Shown here piece after piece: positions 24,884 through 32,743 of a DNA stretch of 64,000 bases (position 1 is the first letter of the stretch; each line of letters starts with the position of its first letter). The notes under the pieces are model-generated. The model did not search any database. It was not told the origin of the DNA and saw only the letters and a program-made list of their open reading frames with translations. Origin of the DNA: Sphingomonas sp. (GTDB taxonomy: Bacteria; Pseudomonadota; Alphaproteobacteria; Sphingomonadales; Sphingomonadaceae); contig NZ_JAFKMA010000006.1 of NCBI RefSeq assembly GCF_017304635.1, positions 1-64,000 on the forward strand. Direction: 5' to 3'. Both the position numbers and the translations under genes were made by a program.

Positions 24884-26505
24884 GAGGGAACTCCGCTGAC
24901 AGGGGTCGAAGGAACGATCGCGGGCGGCGGCGGCGGGCTTGGCCAGAACCGCAGCACCAGCCGGTTGGCGAGCGTGTTGACGTAGAGGCCGTTGGCAAGG
25001 TGGACGTAGGCCGCCTGCCAGCGCGGGGCGTCCGCCTTGCCCGGCAAGACGCTCTGGAAGACGGTCACCGCCGCGAACGCCAGGACGACCAGGGCGACGA
25101 TGACGAGGTCGAGTGGTCCGCGCAGCGCCTGCACCGGGGGCAAGGACCCGGCAAGCACATGCTCCACCGCCCATTGGAGTCCGAAATAGGCGAGCGACAC
25201 CACCAGTGCGAGCGCGGCCGTCCGGCCGACGACATAGAGGCTTGGCCGCTCGTCGAAGGCCTGGGTTATGAGGTGCGCGAGACCCAGCATCACCACCGCG
25301 CCGAGGGCGAACACACCGGGTTGCGCGGTGATCGTCGCGCCGAACAGCGTCCCCACGACCAAAGCCGCGGCCAGGACCAGGCCGACGATCATCGCCATCC
25401 GGGCCGGGTGCGGCTGACCGCCGGGGCTCGGCGACCACGACGCCCGCGCCAGGTCGATGACGCTGCCAGACGAGAGGAAGGCGTGGGCCTTGTAGAGCGA
25501 GTGAGCGACGATGTGCAGCAACGCTGCGGCGAACGCGCCGAGCCCGCATTGCAGCATCATGAAGCCCATCTGGGCGATGGTCGAATAGGCCAGCGAAACC
25601 TTGACGCTGGTCTGGGTCAGCATGACGACCGATCCGAACAGCGCGGTAACGCCGCCAACGATGACCAGGATCTCCATCGATGGCGACGAGAGCGAAATGA
25701 CGTCGGCGAAACGCAGCACGAGGAAGCCGCCGGCGTTGATCACGCCGGCGTGGAGGAGCGCCGACACGGGTGTCGGTGTCTCCATCACCTCGGTGAGCCA
25801 GCCATGCAGCGGGAACTGCGCCGACTTGAGCAGCGCGGCGATCACCAGCAGTACCGCGACCGCATGGATGGCAGCGGGAATGTCTCCGCCGACGCGCATC
25901 GCCTCCGCCCCCGCGAACAGGACCGCATAGTCGAGACTGCCGAAAGCCTGATGGAGCAGCACCATCGCCGCGATCAGGCAGAGATCGCCGAGCCGGCTGG
26001 CGAGGAATTTCTTGCGCGCGGCGAGCACGGCCGCCTGCCGCTCGGGATAGAACAGCAGCAGCTTGTTGAGCCCGAGGCTGGTCGCGATCCACGCCAGCGC
26101 GAACTGGAACAGATTGCCCGAGACGATCAGCAGCAGCACCGCCGCGAGGGTCAGACACAGCCACTTGGTGAAGCGGGCCTGCCCGCGGTCGCCGTCGAGA
26201 TAGTTGCGGCTATACAGGACGACGATCAGGCCGACGAAGGCGACCAGCACGAACATGATCGCGGCCAGAGTATCGACGTAGAATCCCAGGCCGACACCTG
26301 CGAACCCCACCGTGCCTGTCACCAGGGGGCCGTTGACCGCGACGCAGAGGCCCGCGGCTGCGGCCATCGCCAGGGCGAAGCCGGCGATCCAAGCGGCGCC
26401 CCCTCCGACCTGTCGCTGACCCGACTTGGCGCTTCCGGTCGCCAATCCGGCGACTGCGAGCGCGAATGGTCCGAGAGCGAGGCACCAGGTCAGGTTCGGC
26501 GTCAT
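24880..26505 (-). CDS. dabB: DabB, NuoL/MrpA-like membrane subunit of the DAB complex
   Basis: This is a 541-aa polytopic membrane protein of the proton-antiporter (NADH-quinone oxidoreductase chain 5) family, with about 13-15 hydrophobic segments. Conserved residues are visible in LLKSAQFPLHGWLTEVMETP, VSALLHAGVINAGG and HIVAHSLYKAHAFL. It should couple ion movement to DabA activity. The ATG at 26505 is chosen because GGAG lies 7 bp upstream; the frame could extend to 26535. It is the first gene of the leftward operon and diverges from a LysR gene. Confidence 0.92.
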   Translation of the reverse strand: MTPNLTWCLALGPFALAVAGLATGSAKSGQRQVGGGAAWIAGFALAMAAAAGLCVAVNGPLVTGTVGFAGVGLGFYVDTLAAIMFVLVAFVGLIVVLYSRNYLDGDRGQARFTKWLCLTLAAVLLLIVSGNLFQFALAWIATSLGLNKLLLFYPERQAAVLAARKKFLASRLGDLCLIAAMVLLHQAFGSLDYAVLFAGAEAMRVGGDIPAAIHAVAVLLVIAALLKSAQFPLHGWLTEVMETPTPVSALLHAGVINAGGFLVLRFADVISLSSPSMEILVIVGGVTALFGSVVMLTQTSVKVSLAYSTIAQMGFMMLQCGLGAFAAALLHIVAHSLYKAHAFLSSGSVIDLARASWSPSPGGQPHPARMAMIVGLVLAAALVVGTLFGATITAQPGVFALGAVVMLGLAHLITQAFDERPSLYVVGRTAALALVVSLAYFGLQWAVEHVLAGSLPPVQALRGPLDLVIVALVVLAFAAVTVFQSVLPGKADAPRWQAAYVHLANGLYVNTLANRLVLRFWPSPPPPPAIVPSTPVSGVPS

Positions 26506-26605
26506 GGTCGTCTCCAGCGAGAAGCGACCTATCAATTAACGCCACATGCGGGTTCTTAATAATACAAAGATTGCGGCACTTCGTTCGTTTCTGTAAAATC
26601 ATGCA
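26506..26605. promoter_or_regulatory. divergent dabB / lysR control region
   Basis: This 100-bp AT-richer space separates dabB (leftward) and lysR (rightward). For lysR, TTGCGG (26571-26576) and TAAAAT (26594-26599) are 17 bp apart and end 6 bp before the ATG, implying a leaderless or nearly leaderless mRNA. TTCTTAATAATACAAAGA (26553-26570) is an imperfect AT-rich dyad of the T-N11-A type and the best candidate LysR site. A dabB promoter must lie here but I could not pick one with confidence. Confidence 0.5.
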
Positions 26606-27493
26606 ATGGCAACCCTCAACTATCACCACTTGCGCTATTTCTGGGCCATCGCGCATGAGGGCAGCCTTACCCGCGCCGCCGATCGGCTAAATCTCTCGCA
26701 ATCGGCCCTCTCGGTGCAGCTCGGCAAGCTCGAGCTGCAGCTGGGCCATCCGCTGTTCGACCGATCCGGCAAGCGTCTCATCCTCACCGAGGCCGGTCGG
26801 ATCGCCCTCGACTATGCCGACACCGTCTTTCAGGCCGGAGACGAGCTGGTGAGCACGATGAAAGGGCGGCCGGTGGATCGGCGGCAGGCGTTCCGGGTGG
26901 GCGCGTTGACGACGCTATCCCGAAACTTCCAGCTGGAGTTCCTGAGCCCACTCGTGGGCCGGGCCGACGTCGAGTTGATTATCCGCTCAGGCACCATGCG
27001 CGATCTCCTCGCCCAGCTTGAGGCGCATATGATCGATGTCGTGCTCGCCAACAGCGCTCCGCAGCACGACGCGCGCTCCGACCTTCGCAGCCATTTGCTC
27101 GCTCAGCAGCCGGTCGCACTGGTAAGGCGCCCGCGCGCCGAACCGACCGCGTTCCGCTTCCCGGACGACCTGCGGTCGCAGCCCATCTTGTTACCGAGTC
27201 TCGACAGTGAAATTCGCGTTGGGTTCGATCGGATCCTCGAACTCGCCGGCGTGCGCCCGATCATTTTTGCCGAAGTGGATGACATGGCCATGTTGCGGCT
27301 CCTCGCCCGTGACAGCGACGGTCTGGCTCTCGTACCGCCGATCGTCGTGCGCGACGAACTCGCCGCCGGCCTGCTCGTGGAGGTCTGTCCGGTCCCGAAC
27401 CTCAGCGAAACATTCTACGCGATCACCCAGAAGCGCCGCTTTCCGAATCCCTTGCTCGGGGAGCTGCTCACGCGGGCGGTAAAGGATAAATGA
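26606..27493 (+). CDS. LysR-family regulator, probable activator of the dab operon
   Basis: This is a 295-aa LysR protein with an N-terminal winged HTH (LNYHHLRYFWAIAHEGSLTR, LSVQLGKLELQLGHPLFDRS) and an effector-binding domain ending ETFYAITQKRRFPNPLLGEL. The N-terminal YHHLRYFW and C-terminal KRRFPNP patterns resemble the NhaR/CbbR-like group. Divergent transcription from dabB suggests it regulates that operon, perhaps in response to low inorganic carbon; this is inference. A fragment of a close relative lies at about 30249-30345. Confidence 0.88.
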   Translation: MATLNYHHLRYFWAIAHEGSLTRAADRLNLSQSALSVQLGKLELQLGHPLFDRSGKRLILTEAGRIALDYADTVFQAGDELVSTMKGRPVDRRQAFRVGALTTLSRNFQLEFLSPLVGRADVELIIRSGTMRDLLAQLEAHMIDVVLANSAPQHDARSDLRSHLLAQQPVALVRRPRAEPTAFRFPDDLRSQPILLPSLDSEIRVGFDRILELAGVRPIIFAEVDDMAMLRLLARDSDGLALVPPIVVRDELAAGLLVEVCPVPNLSETFYAITQKRRFPNPLLGELLTRAVKDK

Positions 27494-27603
27494 CTTTGTT
27501 GCTCACATGCGCATCATGAGGCCTGTCACATCGTCTCAAGGGCTGACGGTCGACCGAACACAAAGCGAACTTCAGCATTCACCGCATCGCGTATAGTCGC
27601 TGG

Positions 27604-28227
27604 ATGCGTTCCAAGGATCCAGCATTTGCAGCCTTTTCCGACCTGATCATCAGATCAGTGGCACCCTTGACGCCGTCCGAGCTGACGCTGAACGATATCG
27701 CGGACGCCTGCGAACTCCGTGTGCTTGCCAAAGGCGACCATCTGCTCCGGGTCGGGGACATCGCTGAGCACATCTACTTCATGTCAGCCGGGCTTGTTCG
27801 CTACTATTTTCTCGACGGCGATAGCGGTGAAGAGCGCACCGGACAGTTTTTCGACAAGGACCAGGTCTTCACCGATGCATCGAGCTTCCTGTCCCAAGCG
27901 CCCGCATCTCAGTCGATGCAGGCGCTGGAACCGTCCGAGGTGATCTGTCTGTCTCGCCGGGCACTTTACGCCGCCTACGCCGCCGACCATGCGATGGAGC
28001 GATTCGGTCGGCTGATGGTGGAGGCGGCACTGGTTGGCTCACAGCGACGCTCTACCAGTCTCCTCACCCTTGCGCCTGACGAGCGCTACCGCACGTTTGT
28101 CAACGCCAGGCCGGAGGTGGCACGGCGTGTGCCACAATATCTCATTGCGAGCTATCTCGGAATCACGCCGGAAAGCCTGTCGCGCATCCGCGGGCGGCTC
28201 GTCAAAAAGCTACCCGTTAAGCGGTGA
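27604..28227 (+). CDS. Crp/Fnr-family transcriptional regulator
   Basis: This is a 207-aa cyclic-nucleotide-binding-domain protein (cNMP fold with RVGDIAEHIYFMSAGLVRYYF and FTDASSFLSQAPASQSMQAL) and a C-terminal HTH (VPQYLIASYLGITPESLSRIR). It has no Fnr-type Fe-S cysteine set, so it belongs to the Crp-like group with unknown ligand. It converges on the epimerase/DUF4386 pair, which it may regulate, since such genes are often grouped in this way. The start at 27604 is an ATG without a strong ribosome site. Confidence 0.87.
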   Translation: MRSKDPAFAAFSDLIIRSVAPLTPSELTLNDIADACELRVLAKGDHLLRVGDIAEHIYFMSAGLVRYYFLDGDSGEERTGQFFDKDQVFTDASSFLSQAPASQSMQALEPSEVICLSRRALYAAYAADHAMERFGRLMVEAALVGSQRRSTSLLTLAPDERYRTFVNARPEVARRVPQYLIASYLGITPESLSRIRGRLVKKLPVKR

Positions 28228-28235
28228 TCGGAGCG

Positions 28236-29171
28236 TCAAGATGCGTTCTGCCAGCTTTCCAGCGTCGCCGTGAGCGCGTCGTCCCAGTCCGTGGCGCGGA
28301 CGCCGAACGTTTCGGTGTAAGCCTTGTCGGAGATGATGAACGGCGCCTCATAGGAGTAGGCCATTTCAATAACCTCGCTCGCCGCAGGCGCGAAGAGGCC
28401 GATCGTTCGGAGAACGAACCTGGGAACCCGACAGATCTTGGGCGCTGGTGCGTTAGCGATCTCCGCCGCCCGCGTCAGGATCTCCCGTGGCGTTAGCGCC
28501 GGTGGAGACGGCACGTGCCATGCCCTGCCCCAGGCGCGCTCCTCCCGCCCGAGCCGGATCAGCGCTTGGGCGAAGTCCGGTACATATGTCACGCTGTGCA
28601 ACATGTCGGCGTTGCCGAACCATCCAATCGCTTTGCCCTTTAACAGGTTCGGCCACACGCGCTCACCAAACGCCGATTGGCGCACGCCGGGGCCGAGGAA
28701 GTCGGCTGCACGCCCAGTCACTGTACGCACATCGCCGCGTTGGTGGGCCTCGATCAGTTGCCGGCTGAGATCTGCACGAACCTTGCCCTTCCGCGTTGTC
28801 GCGATGAGCGGAAGGTTCTCATCCAGAGTCCCGGCAACGCCGTATCCGTAGAGGTTCTCGGCGGCCACGAGGACCGCGCCGGCACGCGCAGACCCTTCCA
28901 GAACGCTCGCCTGCAGCTTCGGAAACATCATGGACCAGCTCTGATAGGGCGGCGCGGCGCATTGATAGACCACGGTGGCCCCTGCGCAGGCCGATATGGC
29001 GTCCTCACGCCGCGAGACGTCGCCGACGTGAACCTCGACGCCTGCATGGCGGGCAGAACGAGAGGAGCGGGTGACGGTCCGAACCCGCGCGCCCTGCAGC
29101 AACAGCGAGCTGACGACGGCCTTGCCGACCGGACCCTGGCCGATCACGACATGCAGATCATGGCTGTTCAT
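28236..29171 (-). CDS. NAD(P)-binding epimerase/dehydratase-like protein
   Basis: This is a 311-aa extended short-chain dehydrogenase. The N-terminal Rossmann motif is atypical (VVIGQGPVGKAVVSSLLLQG), followed by SRREDAISACAGATVVYQC and ENLYGYG, where the usual YxxxK signature is weak. It could be an epimerase or an NmrA-like redox sensor. The ATG at 29171 has GGGAG upstream. It follows the DUF4386 gene by 46 bp and is probably co-transcribed with it. Confidence 0.78.
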   Translation of the reverse strand: MNSHDLHVVIGQGPVGKAVVSSLLLQGARVRTVTRSSRSARHAGVEVHVGDVSRREDAISACAGATVVYQCAAPPYQSWSMMFPKLQASVLEGSARAGAVLVAAENLYGYGVAGTLDENLPLIATTRKGKVRADLSRQLIEAHQRGDVRTVTGRAADFLGPGVRQSAFGERVWPNLLKGKAIGWFGNADMLHSVTYVPDFAQALIRLGREERAWGRAWHVPSPPALTPREILTRAAEIANAPAPKICRVPRFVLRTIGLFAPAASEVIEMAYSYEAPFIISDKAYTETFGVRATDWDDALTATLESWQNAS

Positions 29172-29217
29172 CAAAGTAGCTCCCGGTCCGCGCGATGGGG
29201 GTTCACCTGTGCCGTGA

Positions 29218-30015
29218 TCAGGCTCGGCTTGATCGGACGGCCGCTCTCGCGTCGGATGAGATCCCAATGTTTTCCACTGAGCGTGCGCGCAGGTGCCAAA
29301 TCGCAAGCGCCGCCGTCCAGAGCTGCCAGAAGATCCCCGAAAGCGTCAGCAGGATCGATGATTCCACCCCGATCACCGAGGGTAGCGTGGAGAGCAGACC
29401 TGCCGCCGCAATAAAACCGGCACAGCCGATGATGCGGGCGCCGCCGCCTAGCCTCAGCAGGGCGATCGAAACCAGGATGGTCCAGACGCCGGCGAAAAGG
29501 CCGACACCTAAAAGTTCACCAACCCCGCCAGCGAAGGCGTTGAAGGAAACGTAAACAACCTCAATCGCGGCTTTGGTGGCGCCGCTCGCGCCCGGATCGA
29601 CATAGGCAACGGCGAGACCCGGCATCAGGAACAGCCAGCGGACGATACCAAACGCTTTCGCGACCCCGGCCAGAATTCCGAGCGCAACCGCAAAGTTTCC
29701 GAGCGCCCGCCCCATCGCCAATGTGCGGCCGAGTAAGATCGCCAAGGGAATCAGAATCAGTGCGTGCAGGAGGTAGCTCAGATAGCCCGCAAAGACCGGA
29801 CCGGCCTGTTGAAGGATCAACGGCAGGATGATCGATGGCGGCTCCCCGAGCGACGCGGGCCAGTTGATTGACGGCATCAATATGAAGAAGGCGGCCCACA
29901 TCAAGATGAATTGGGCGAGCAGGAGCACAGCTGCCGGGAGGTAGGGTGGCGCTTGGGGTTGATCCGATACTCCCGCTGACAGATCACGAGTCATGGGATT
30001 TGAAACACTGGCCAT
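29218..30015 (-). CDS. DUF4386-like integral membrane protein
   Basis: This is a 265-aa protein with about seven hydrophobic segments (for example AAVLLLAQFILMWAAFFILM and LLGVGLFAGVWTILVSIALL), resembling DUF4386 membrane proteins of unknown function. AAGGAG lies 8 bp before the ATG at 30015. It heads a two-gene unit with the epimerase-like protein. The family assignment rests on overall layout rather than on a sharp motif. Confidence 0.65.
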   Translation of the reverse strand: MASVSNPMTRDLSAGVSDQPQAPPYLPAAVLLLAQFILMWAAFFILMPSINWPASLGEPPSIILPLILQQAGPVFAGYLSYLLHALILIPLAILLGRTLAMGRALGNFAVALGILAGVAKAFGIVRWLFLMPGLAVAYVDPGASGATKAAIEVVYVSFNAFAGGVGELLGVGLFAGVWTILVSIALLRLGGGARIIGCAGFIAAAGLLSTLPSVIGVESSILLTLSGIFWQLWTAALAIWHLRARSVENIGISSDARAAVRSSRA

Positions 30016-30248
30016 CCGGGTTTCTCCTTCTCGCGCAGGGGAGCGCAGGGGGATTGGGGTCGTTACGCGACGACTTACCCCCCGTTTATGGAGACCTCAG
30101 GCTCGGCTGCCATTGATGTCGGGTAAGATCGACGGTGTCCGTCCCACTGAACCCGGTTGTGAATCCCTAGCCCGCTGGTCGGAGCTGGACCTTCGGCCTT
30201 GCGCAGCCAACCGCGAGCTCTCCCGCCGACCCCCTCGCAAAGGCCTCT

Positions 30249-30345
30249 TCCGGTCCCGAACCTCAGCGAGACCTTCTACGCGGGCACCGAGAAGCGTCGC
30301 GTTTCGAATTATTGGCTTGGAGTTGCCCATCCGGGCGGCGAACGG
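30249..30345 (+). pseudogene. 3' fragment of a second LysR gene related to the dab-linked regulator
   Basis: Bases from about 30249 encode PVPNLSETFYAGTEKRRVSN, nearly identical to residues PVPNLSETFYAITQKRRFPN of the LysR protein at 26606-27493. The DNA matches closely too (CCGGTCCCGAACCTCAGCGA is shared at 27389 and 30250). Similarity stops abruptly upstream at 30249 and decays after a probable 1-bp indel downstream. So it is a truncated remnant, either of a second dab-type locus or of a duplication. The rest of 30016-30396 holds no gene that I can support. Confidence 0.75.
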
Positions 30346-30396
30346 AAAGGATGCCGTGGCTTCCGCTCGAATGCACCCTGCGGCAACGTCAGCCTT

Positions 30397-31710
30397 TCAT
30401 TTTGGCCAGGTTTCTAAGTCCAGCGCCAAGACCTCGCCAGCGAGATACAGCGAACCGCAAATGACCACATGCGGCGGCGGCCCATCGCCAGAAAGCGCCG
30501 CATCGAGAGCCGATGAGACATCCGGCCGAACCTCCGCGCCAAGCCCTGTACGCCGAGCCACGTCCAAAAGGACCGCGGGATCGGCCGCCCCGCTTGCATC
30601 AAAGTCCACGAGCAACAGCTTTAGGGGACGGATCGGACACAACGCCGCGAAGATGCCTTCAAGGTCCTTGTTGGCGAGGACGCCGAGGATGACTGCCAAT
30701 GGCCGCCCGTCCCTCGCTCTGAGGTCGCGCAACGATCGCGCCAGCGATTCGAACGCGTGCGGATTGTGGGCGCCGTCGAGCCAGAGATCGGCGCCTCGCG
30801 CTGACGCTCGTGCGGCCAGCGGACCCGCCGTCAAGCGCTGCATCCGGGCAGGCCACGAGGCGCGTCTCAGTCCCTCGTTCACGGCTGCATCCGACAAGCC
30901 GAACTTGCGGGCCACGGCTACCGCGAGCCCCGCGTTGGCGACCTGATGCGCGCCCATCAAACGACCGTGGGGCAAGTCCATATTGCCGGCAGAGTCCTGG
31001 TAGCGGACGCGGTCCTGTTCCGTCCATGCATTAAAGTCGCGGCCAGCGAGCATCAGCGGCGCTCGTGCGCGCTCGGCCGCTTTCCTGATCACGACCAAGG
31101 CGCTTTCGACCTGGCGAGTGGAAACGCAGGGAACGCCGGGTTTTATGATGCCGGCCTTCTCCCCCGCGATCTCGGCGATCGTTTCGCCAAGAAACTCACA
31201 GTGGTCAAGGGCGACGGGCGCGATGGCCGTGATCGCCGGACGCTCTATGACGTTCGTTGCGTCATAACGCCCGCCCAGACCCACCTCGACAAGGCAGAGA
31301 TCGGCGGGCGTCTCCGCGAACGCCAGCAACGCCGCCGCCGTCGTGATCTCGAAGAATGTGATCGGCTCACCCTCGTTCGCCGTTTCAATCCGCGCCACCA
31401 CCTCGGCCAGATCGTCCTCGGAAATCAGTTCGCCCGCCAGCCGGATGCGCTCCGCAAAACGTACGAGGTGCGGTGAGGTATAGACATGCGTGCGTAAGCC
31501 GGCGGCCTCGGCGATGCCGCGCAGGAAGGCGATCGTCGACCCTTTGCCGTTGGTCCCCGCCACATGGATTACGGGCGGCAGCCGACGCTCAGGGCGCCCC
31601 AGTTTCGCGCAGAGACGCTTCATGCGAACGAGCGAGAAGTCGATCAGCTGCGGATGCAGCGCGCGCAGCCGCTCCAGCGCGGCGTCGTGAGCTCGCACAC
31701 CGTGGATCAC
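30397..31710 (-). CDS. folC: FolC, dihydrofolate synthase/folylpolyglutamate synthase
   Basis: FolC makes dihydrofolate from dihydropteroate and glutamate and adds further glutamates to folates, using ATP. The 437-aa protein has the Mur-ligase P-loop AGTNGKGS (residues 51-58), YTSPHLVRFAERIRL, EVGLGGRYDATN and LDGAHNPHAFESL, all diagnostic. The GTG at 31710 fits the family N-terminus; the open frame extends much further upstream but without similarity. The start overlaps the stop of a 51-codon frame that itself begins at the DUF6671 stop, so coupling is possible. It is the last gene of the ilvD-pyrC-DUF6671-folC unit. Confidence 0.9.
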   Translation of the reverse strand: MIHGVRAHDAALERLRALHPQLIDFSLVRMKRLCAKLGRPERRLPPVIHVAGTNGKGSTIAFLRGIAEAAGLRTHVYTSPHLVRFAERIRLAGELISEDDLAEVVARIETANEGEPITFFEITTAAALLAFAETPADLCLVEVGLGGRYDATNVIERPAITAIAPVALDHCEFLGETIAEIAGEKAGIIKPGVPCVSTRQVESALVVIRKAAERARAPLMLAGRDFNAWTEQDRVRYQDSAGNMDLPHGRLMGAHQVANAGLAVAVARKFGLSDAAVNEGLRRASWPARMQRLTAGPLAARASARGADLWLDGAHNPHAFESLARSLRDLRARDGRPLAVILGVLANKDLEGIFAALCPIRPLKLLLVDFDASGAADPAVLLDVARRTGLGAEVRPDVSSALDAALSGDGPPPHVVICGSLYLAGEVLALDLETWPK

Positions 31711-31858
31711 GAGGGGCGGTCCACCGGGAGCGGCGGTGCGATTGGCGATTCGGCGGGCCCCACCGAAGCCGGCGGGGTCCGCCCTTCGCGCCGCGCACGC
31801 CTCCGAGCAGCAGCACCCCGCGACGACGATCTCGAATCCGGGCGAGCGCCCCGCTTCC

Positions 31859-32743
31859 TCATGGATTGCACTCCGGGCAATATTGCGCCGGCGCACGGAG
31901 CAACCCATCAGACCGAGGCCGTTCCTCACGACACCCACACACCGAGCAACCATATTCCTCGGCGAGGACCATTTCGGTGGGCGCGCCGCAGTCCTCGCAT
32001 TTCAGCCCGATCCGCGATCCCGTACGTCCGAAGCCGGGCGCGCCGCACGCAGGGCACGGTGTCGCGAGCCGTCGAGCGAGGCGATCCGCGAGCGCGGCGA
32101 GGCTTTTCATCCGCGTCGGATTGAGGTGCGCGCGCATGTCGGTCTCGAGACGCGCCCGGCCATCCGAGGATGCGGCAGCGGCGGCCGCGATCGCGAGCGC
32201 AAGGCCTTTCCGGTCGGTGAGGCCTTTAACGAGAGCCGCTGTCACCGAACCCTCATTCGCCCGCACGATCAGGGCGTGGCTCGGGAATCCCACCCGTTCG
32301 AGGAATGCCTCCAGCGCATCGCCTGGAGAAACGACGAGATGGCCGAAGTTGGTCGCGTCGGCGATCAGGCTTTCACTGACGACGATCCCCCTCTCGTCAT
32401 CGACGAACACCAGGAGCTCCATGCCGGCCGCGAAGAACGGGATCGCTGGATGGGGCCCGAACGAGCCCTCGCTGGCGAGGCCGAGCGGTAATCCGGCGCC
32501 CTGCATGCCCAGCCTCGCCTTGCGCACCGCGACCTCGAGCATCGTCCCCTGCCGCGCGATTTCGCCCGAGAACGTCCCGAGCTGATCGGTATCGAGACCC
32601 GCCGCGGGTACGACGACAAGACCAAGGGTCGCGCTAAGGGCCGGCGCGATCGCTTCTTCCTTGCGATGCATGGTGGCGAGCACGGCGCTGCGACCTGCGT
32701 AAGGACGTGGTTCATAGATCGCGGTTCGCTCATGACGGCGCAT
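31859..32743 (-). CDS. DUF6671-family protein with C-terminal zinc-ribbon cysteines (copy B)
   Basis: This 294-aa paralogue of the product of 20557-21420 has the same order of motifs: LATMHRKEEAIAPALSATLG, LASEGSFGPHPAIPFF, LETDMRAHLNPTRM, then four CxxC pairs (CPAC, CEDC, CSVC, CPEC) and the ending ECNP. The ATG at 32743 lies 14 bp inside the end of pyrC, so it is tightly coupled in the ilvD-pyrC operon. Function is unknown. That both copies sit in operons with metal-dependent or ATP-using biosynthetic enzymes is the main clue to their role. Confidence 0.8.
   Translation of the reverse strand: MRRHERTAIYEPRPYAGRSAVLATMHRKEEAIAPALSATLGLVVVPAAGLDTDQLGTFSGEIARQGTMLEVAVRKARLGMQGAGLPLGLASEGSFGPHPAIPFFAAGMELLVFVDDERGIVVSESLIADATNFGHLVVSPGDALEAFLERVGFPSHALIVRANEGSVTAALVKGLTDRKGLALAIAAAAAASSDGRARLETDMRAHLNPTRMKSLAALADRLARRLATPCPACGAPGFGRTGSRIGLKCEDCGAPTEMVLAEEYGCSVCGCREERPRSDGLLRAPAQYCPECNP

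Noticed and set aside
24884..26164. Upstream extension of the dabA frame by about 427 codons
   Set aside because: The added part lies out of frame under dabB and is Arg-rich; the ATG at 24883 has a ribosome site and overlaps the dabB stop.
25000..26559. Long rightward open frame (519 aa) opposite dabB
   Set aside because: It is the antisense shadow of dabB, rich in Arg, Gln and His with no family features; dabB has clear membrane segments and motifs.
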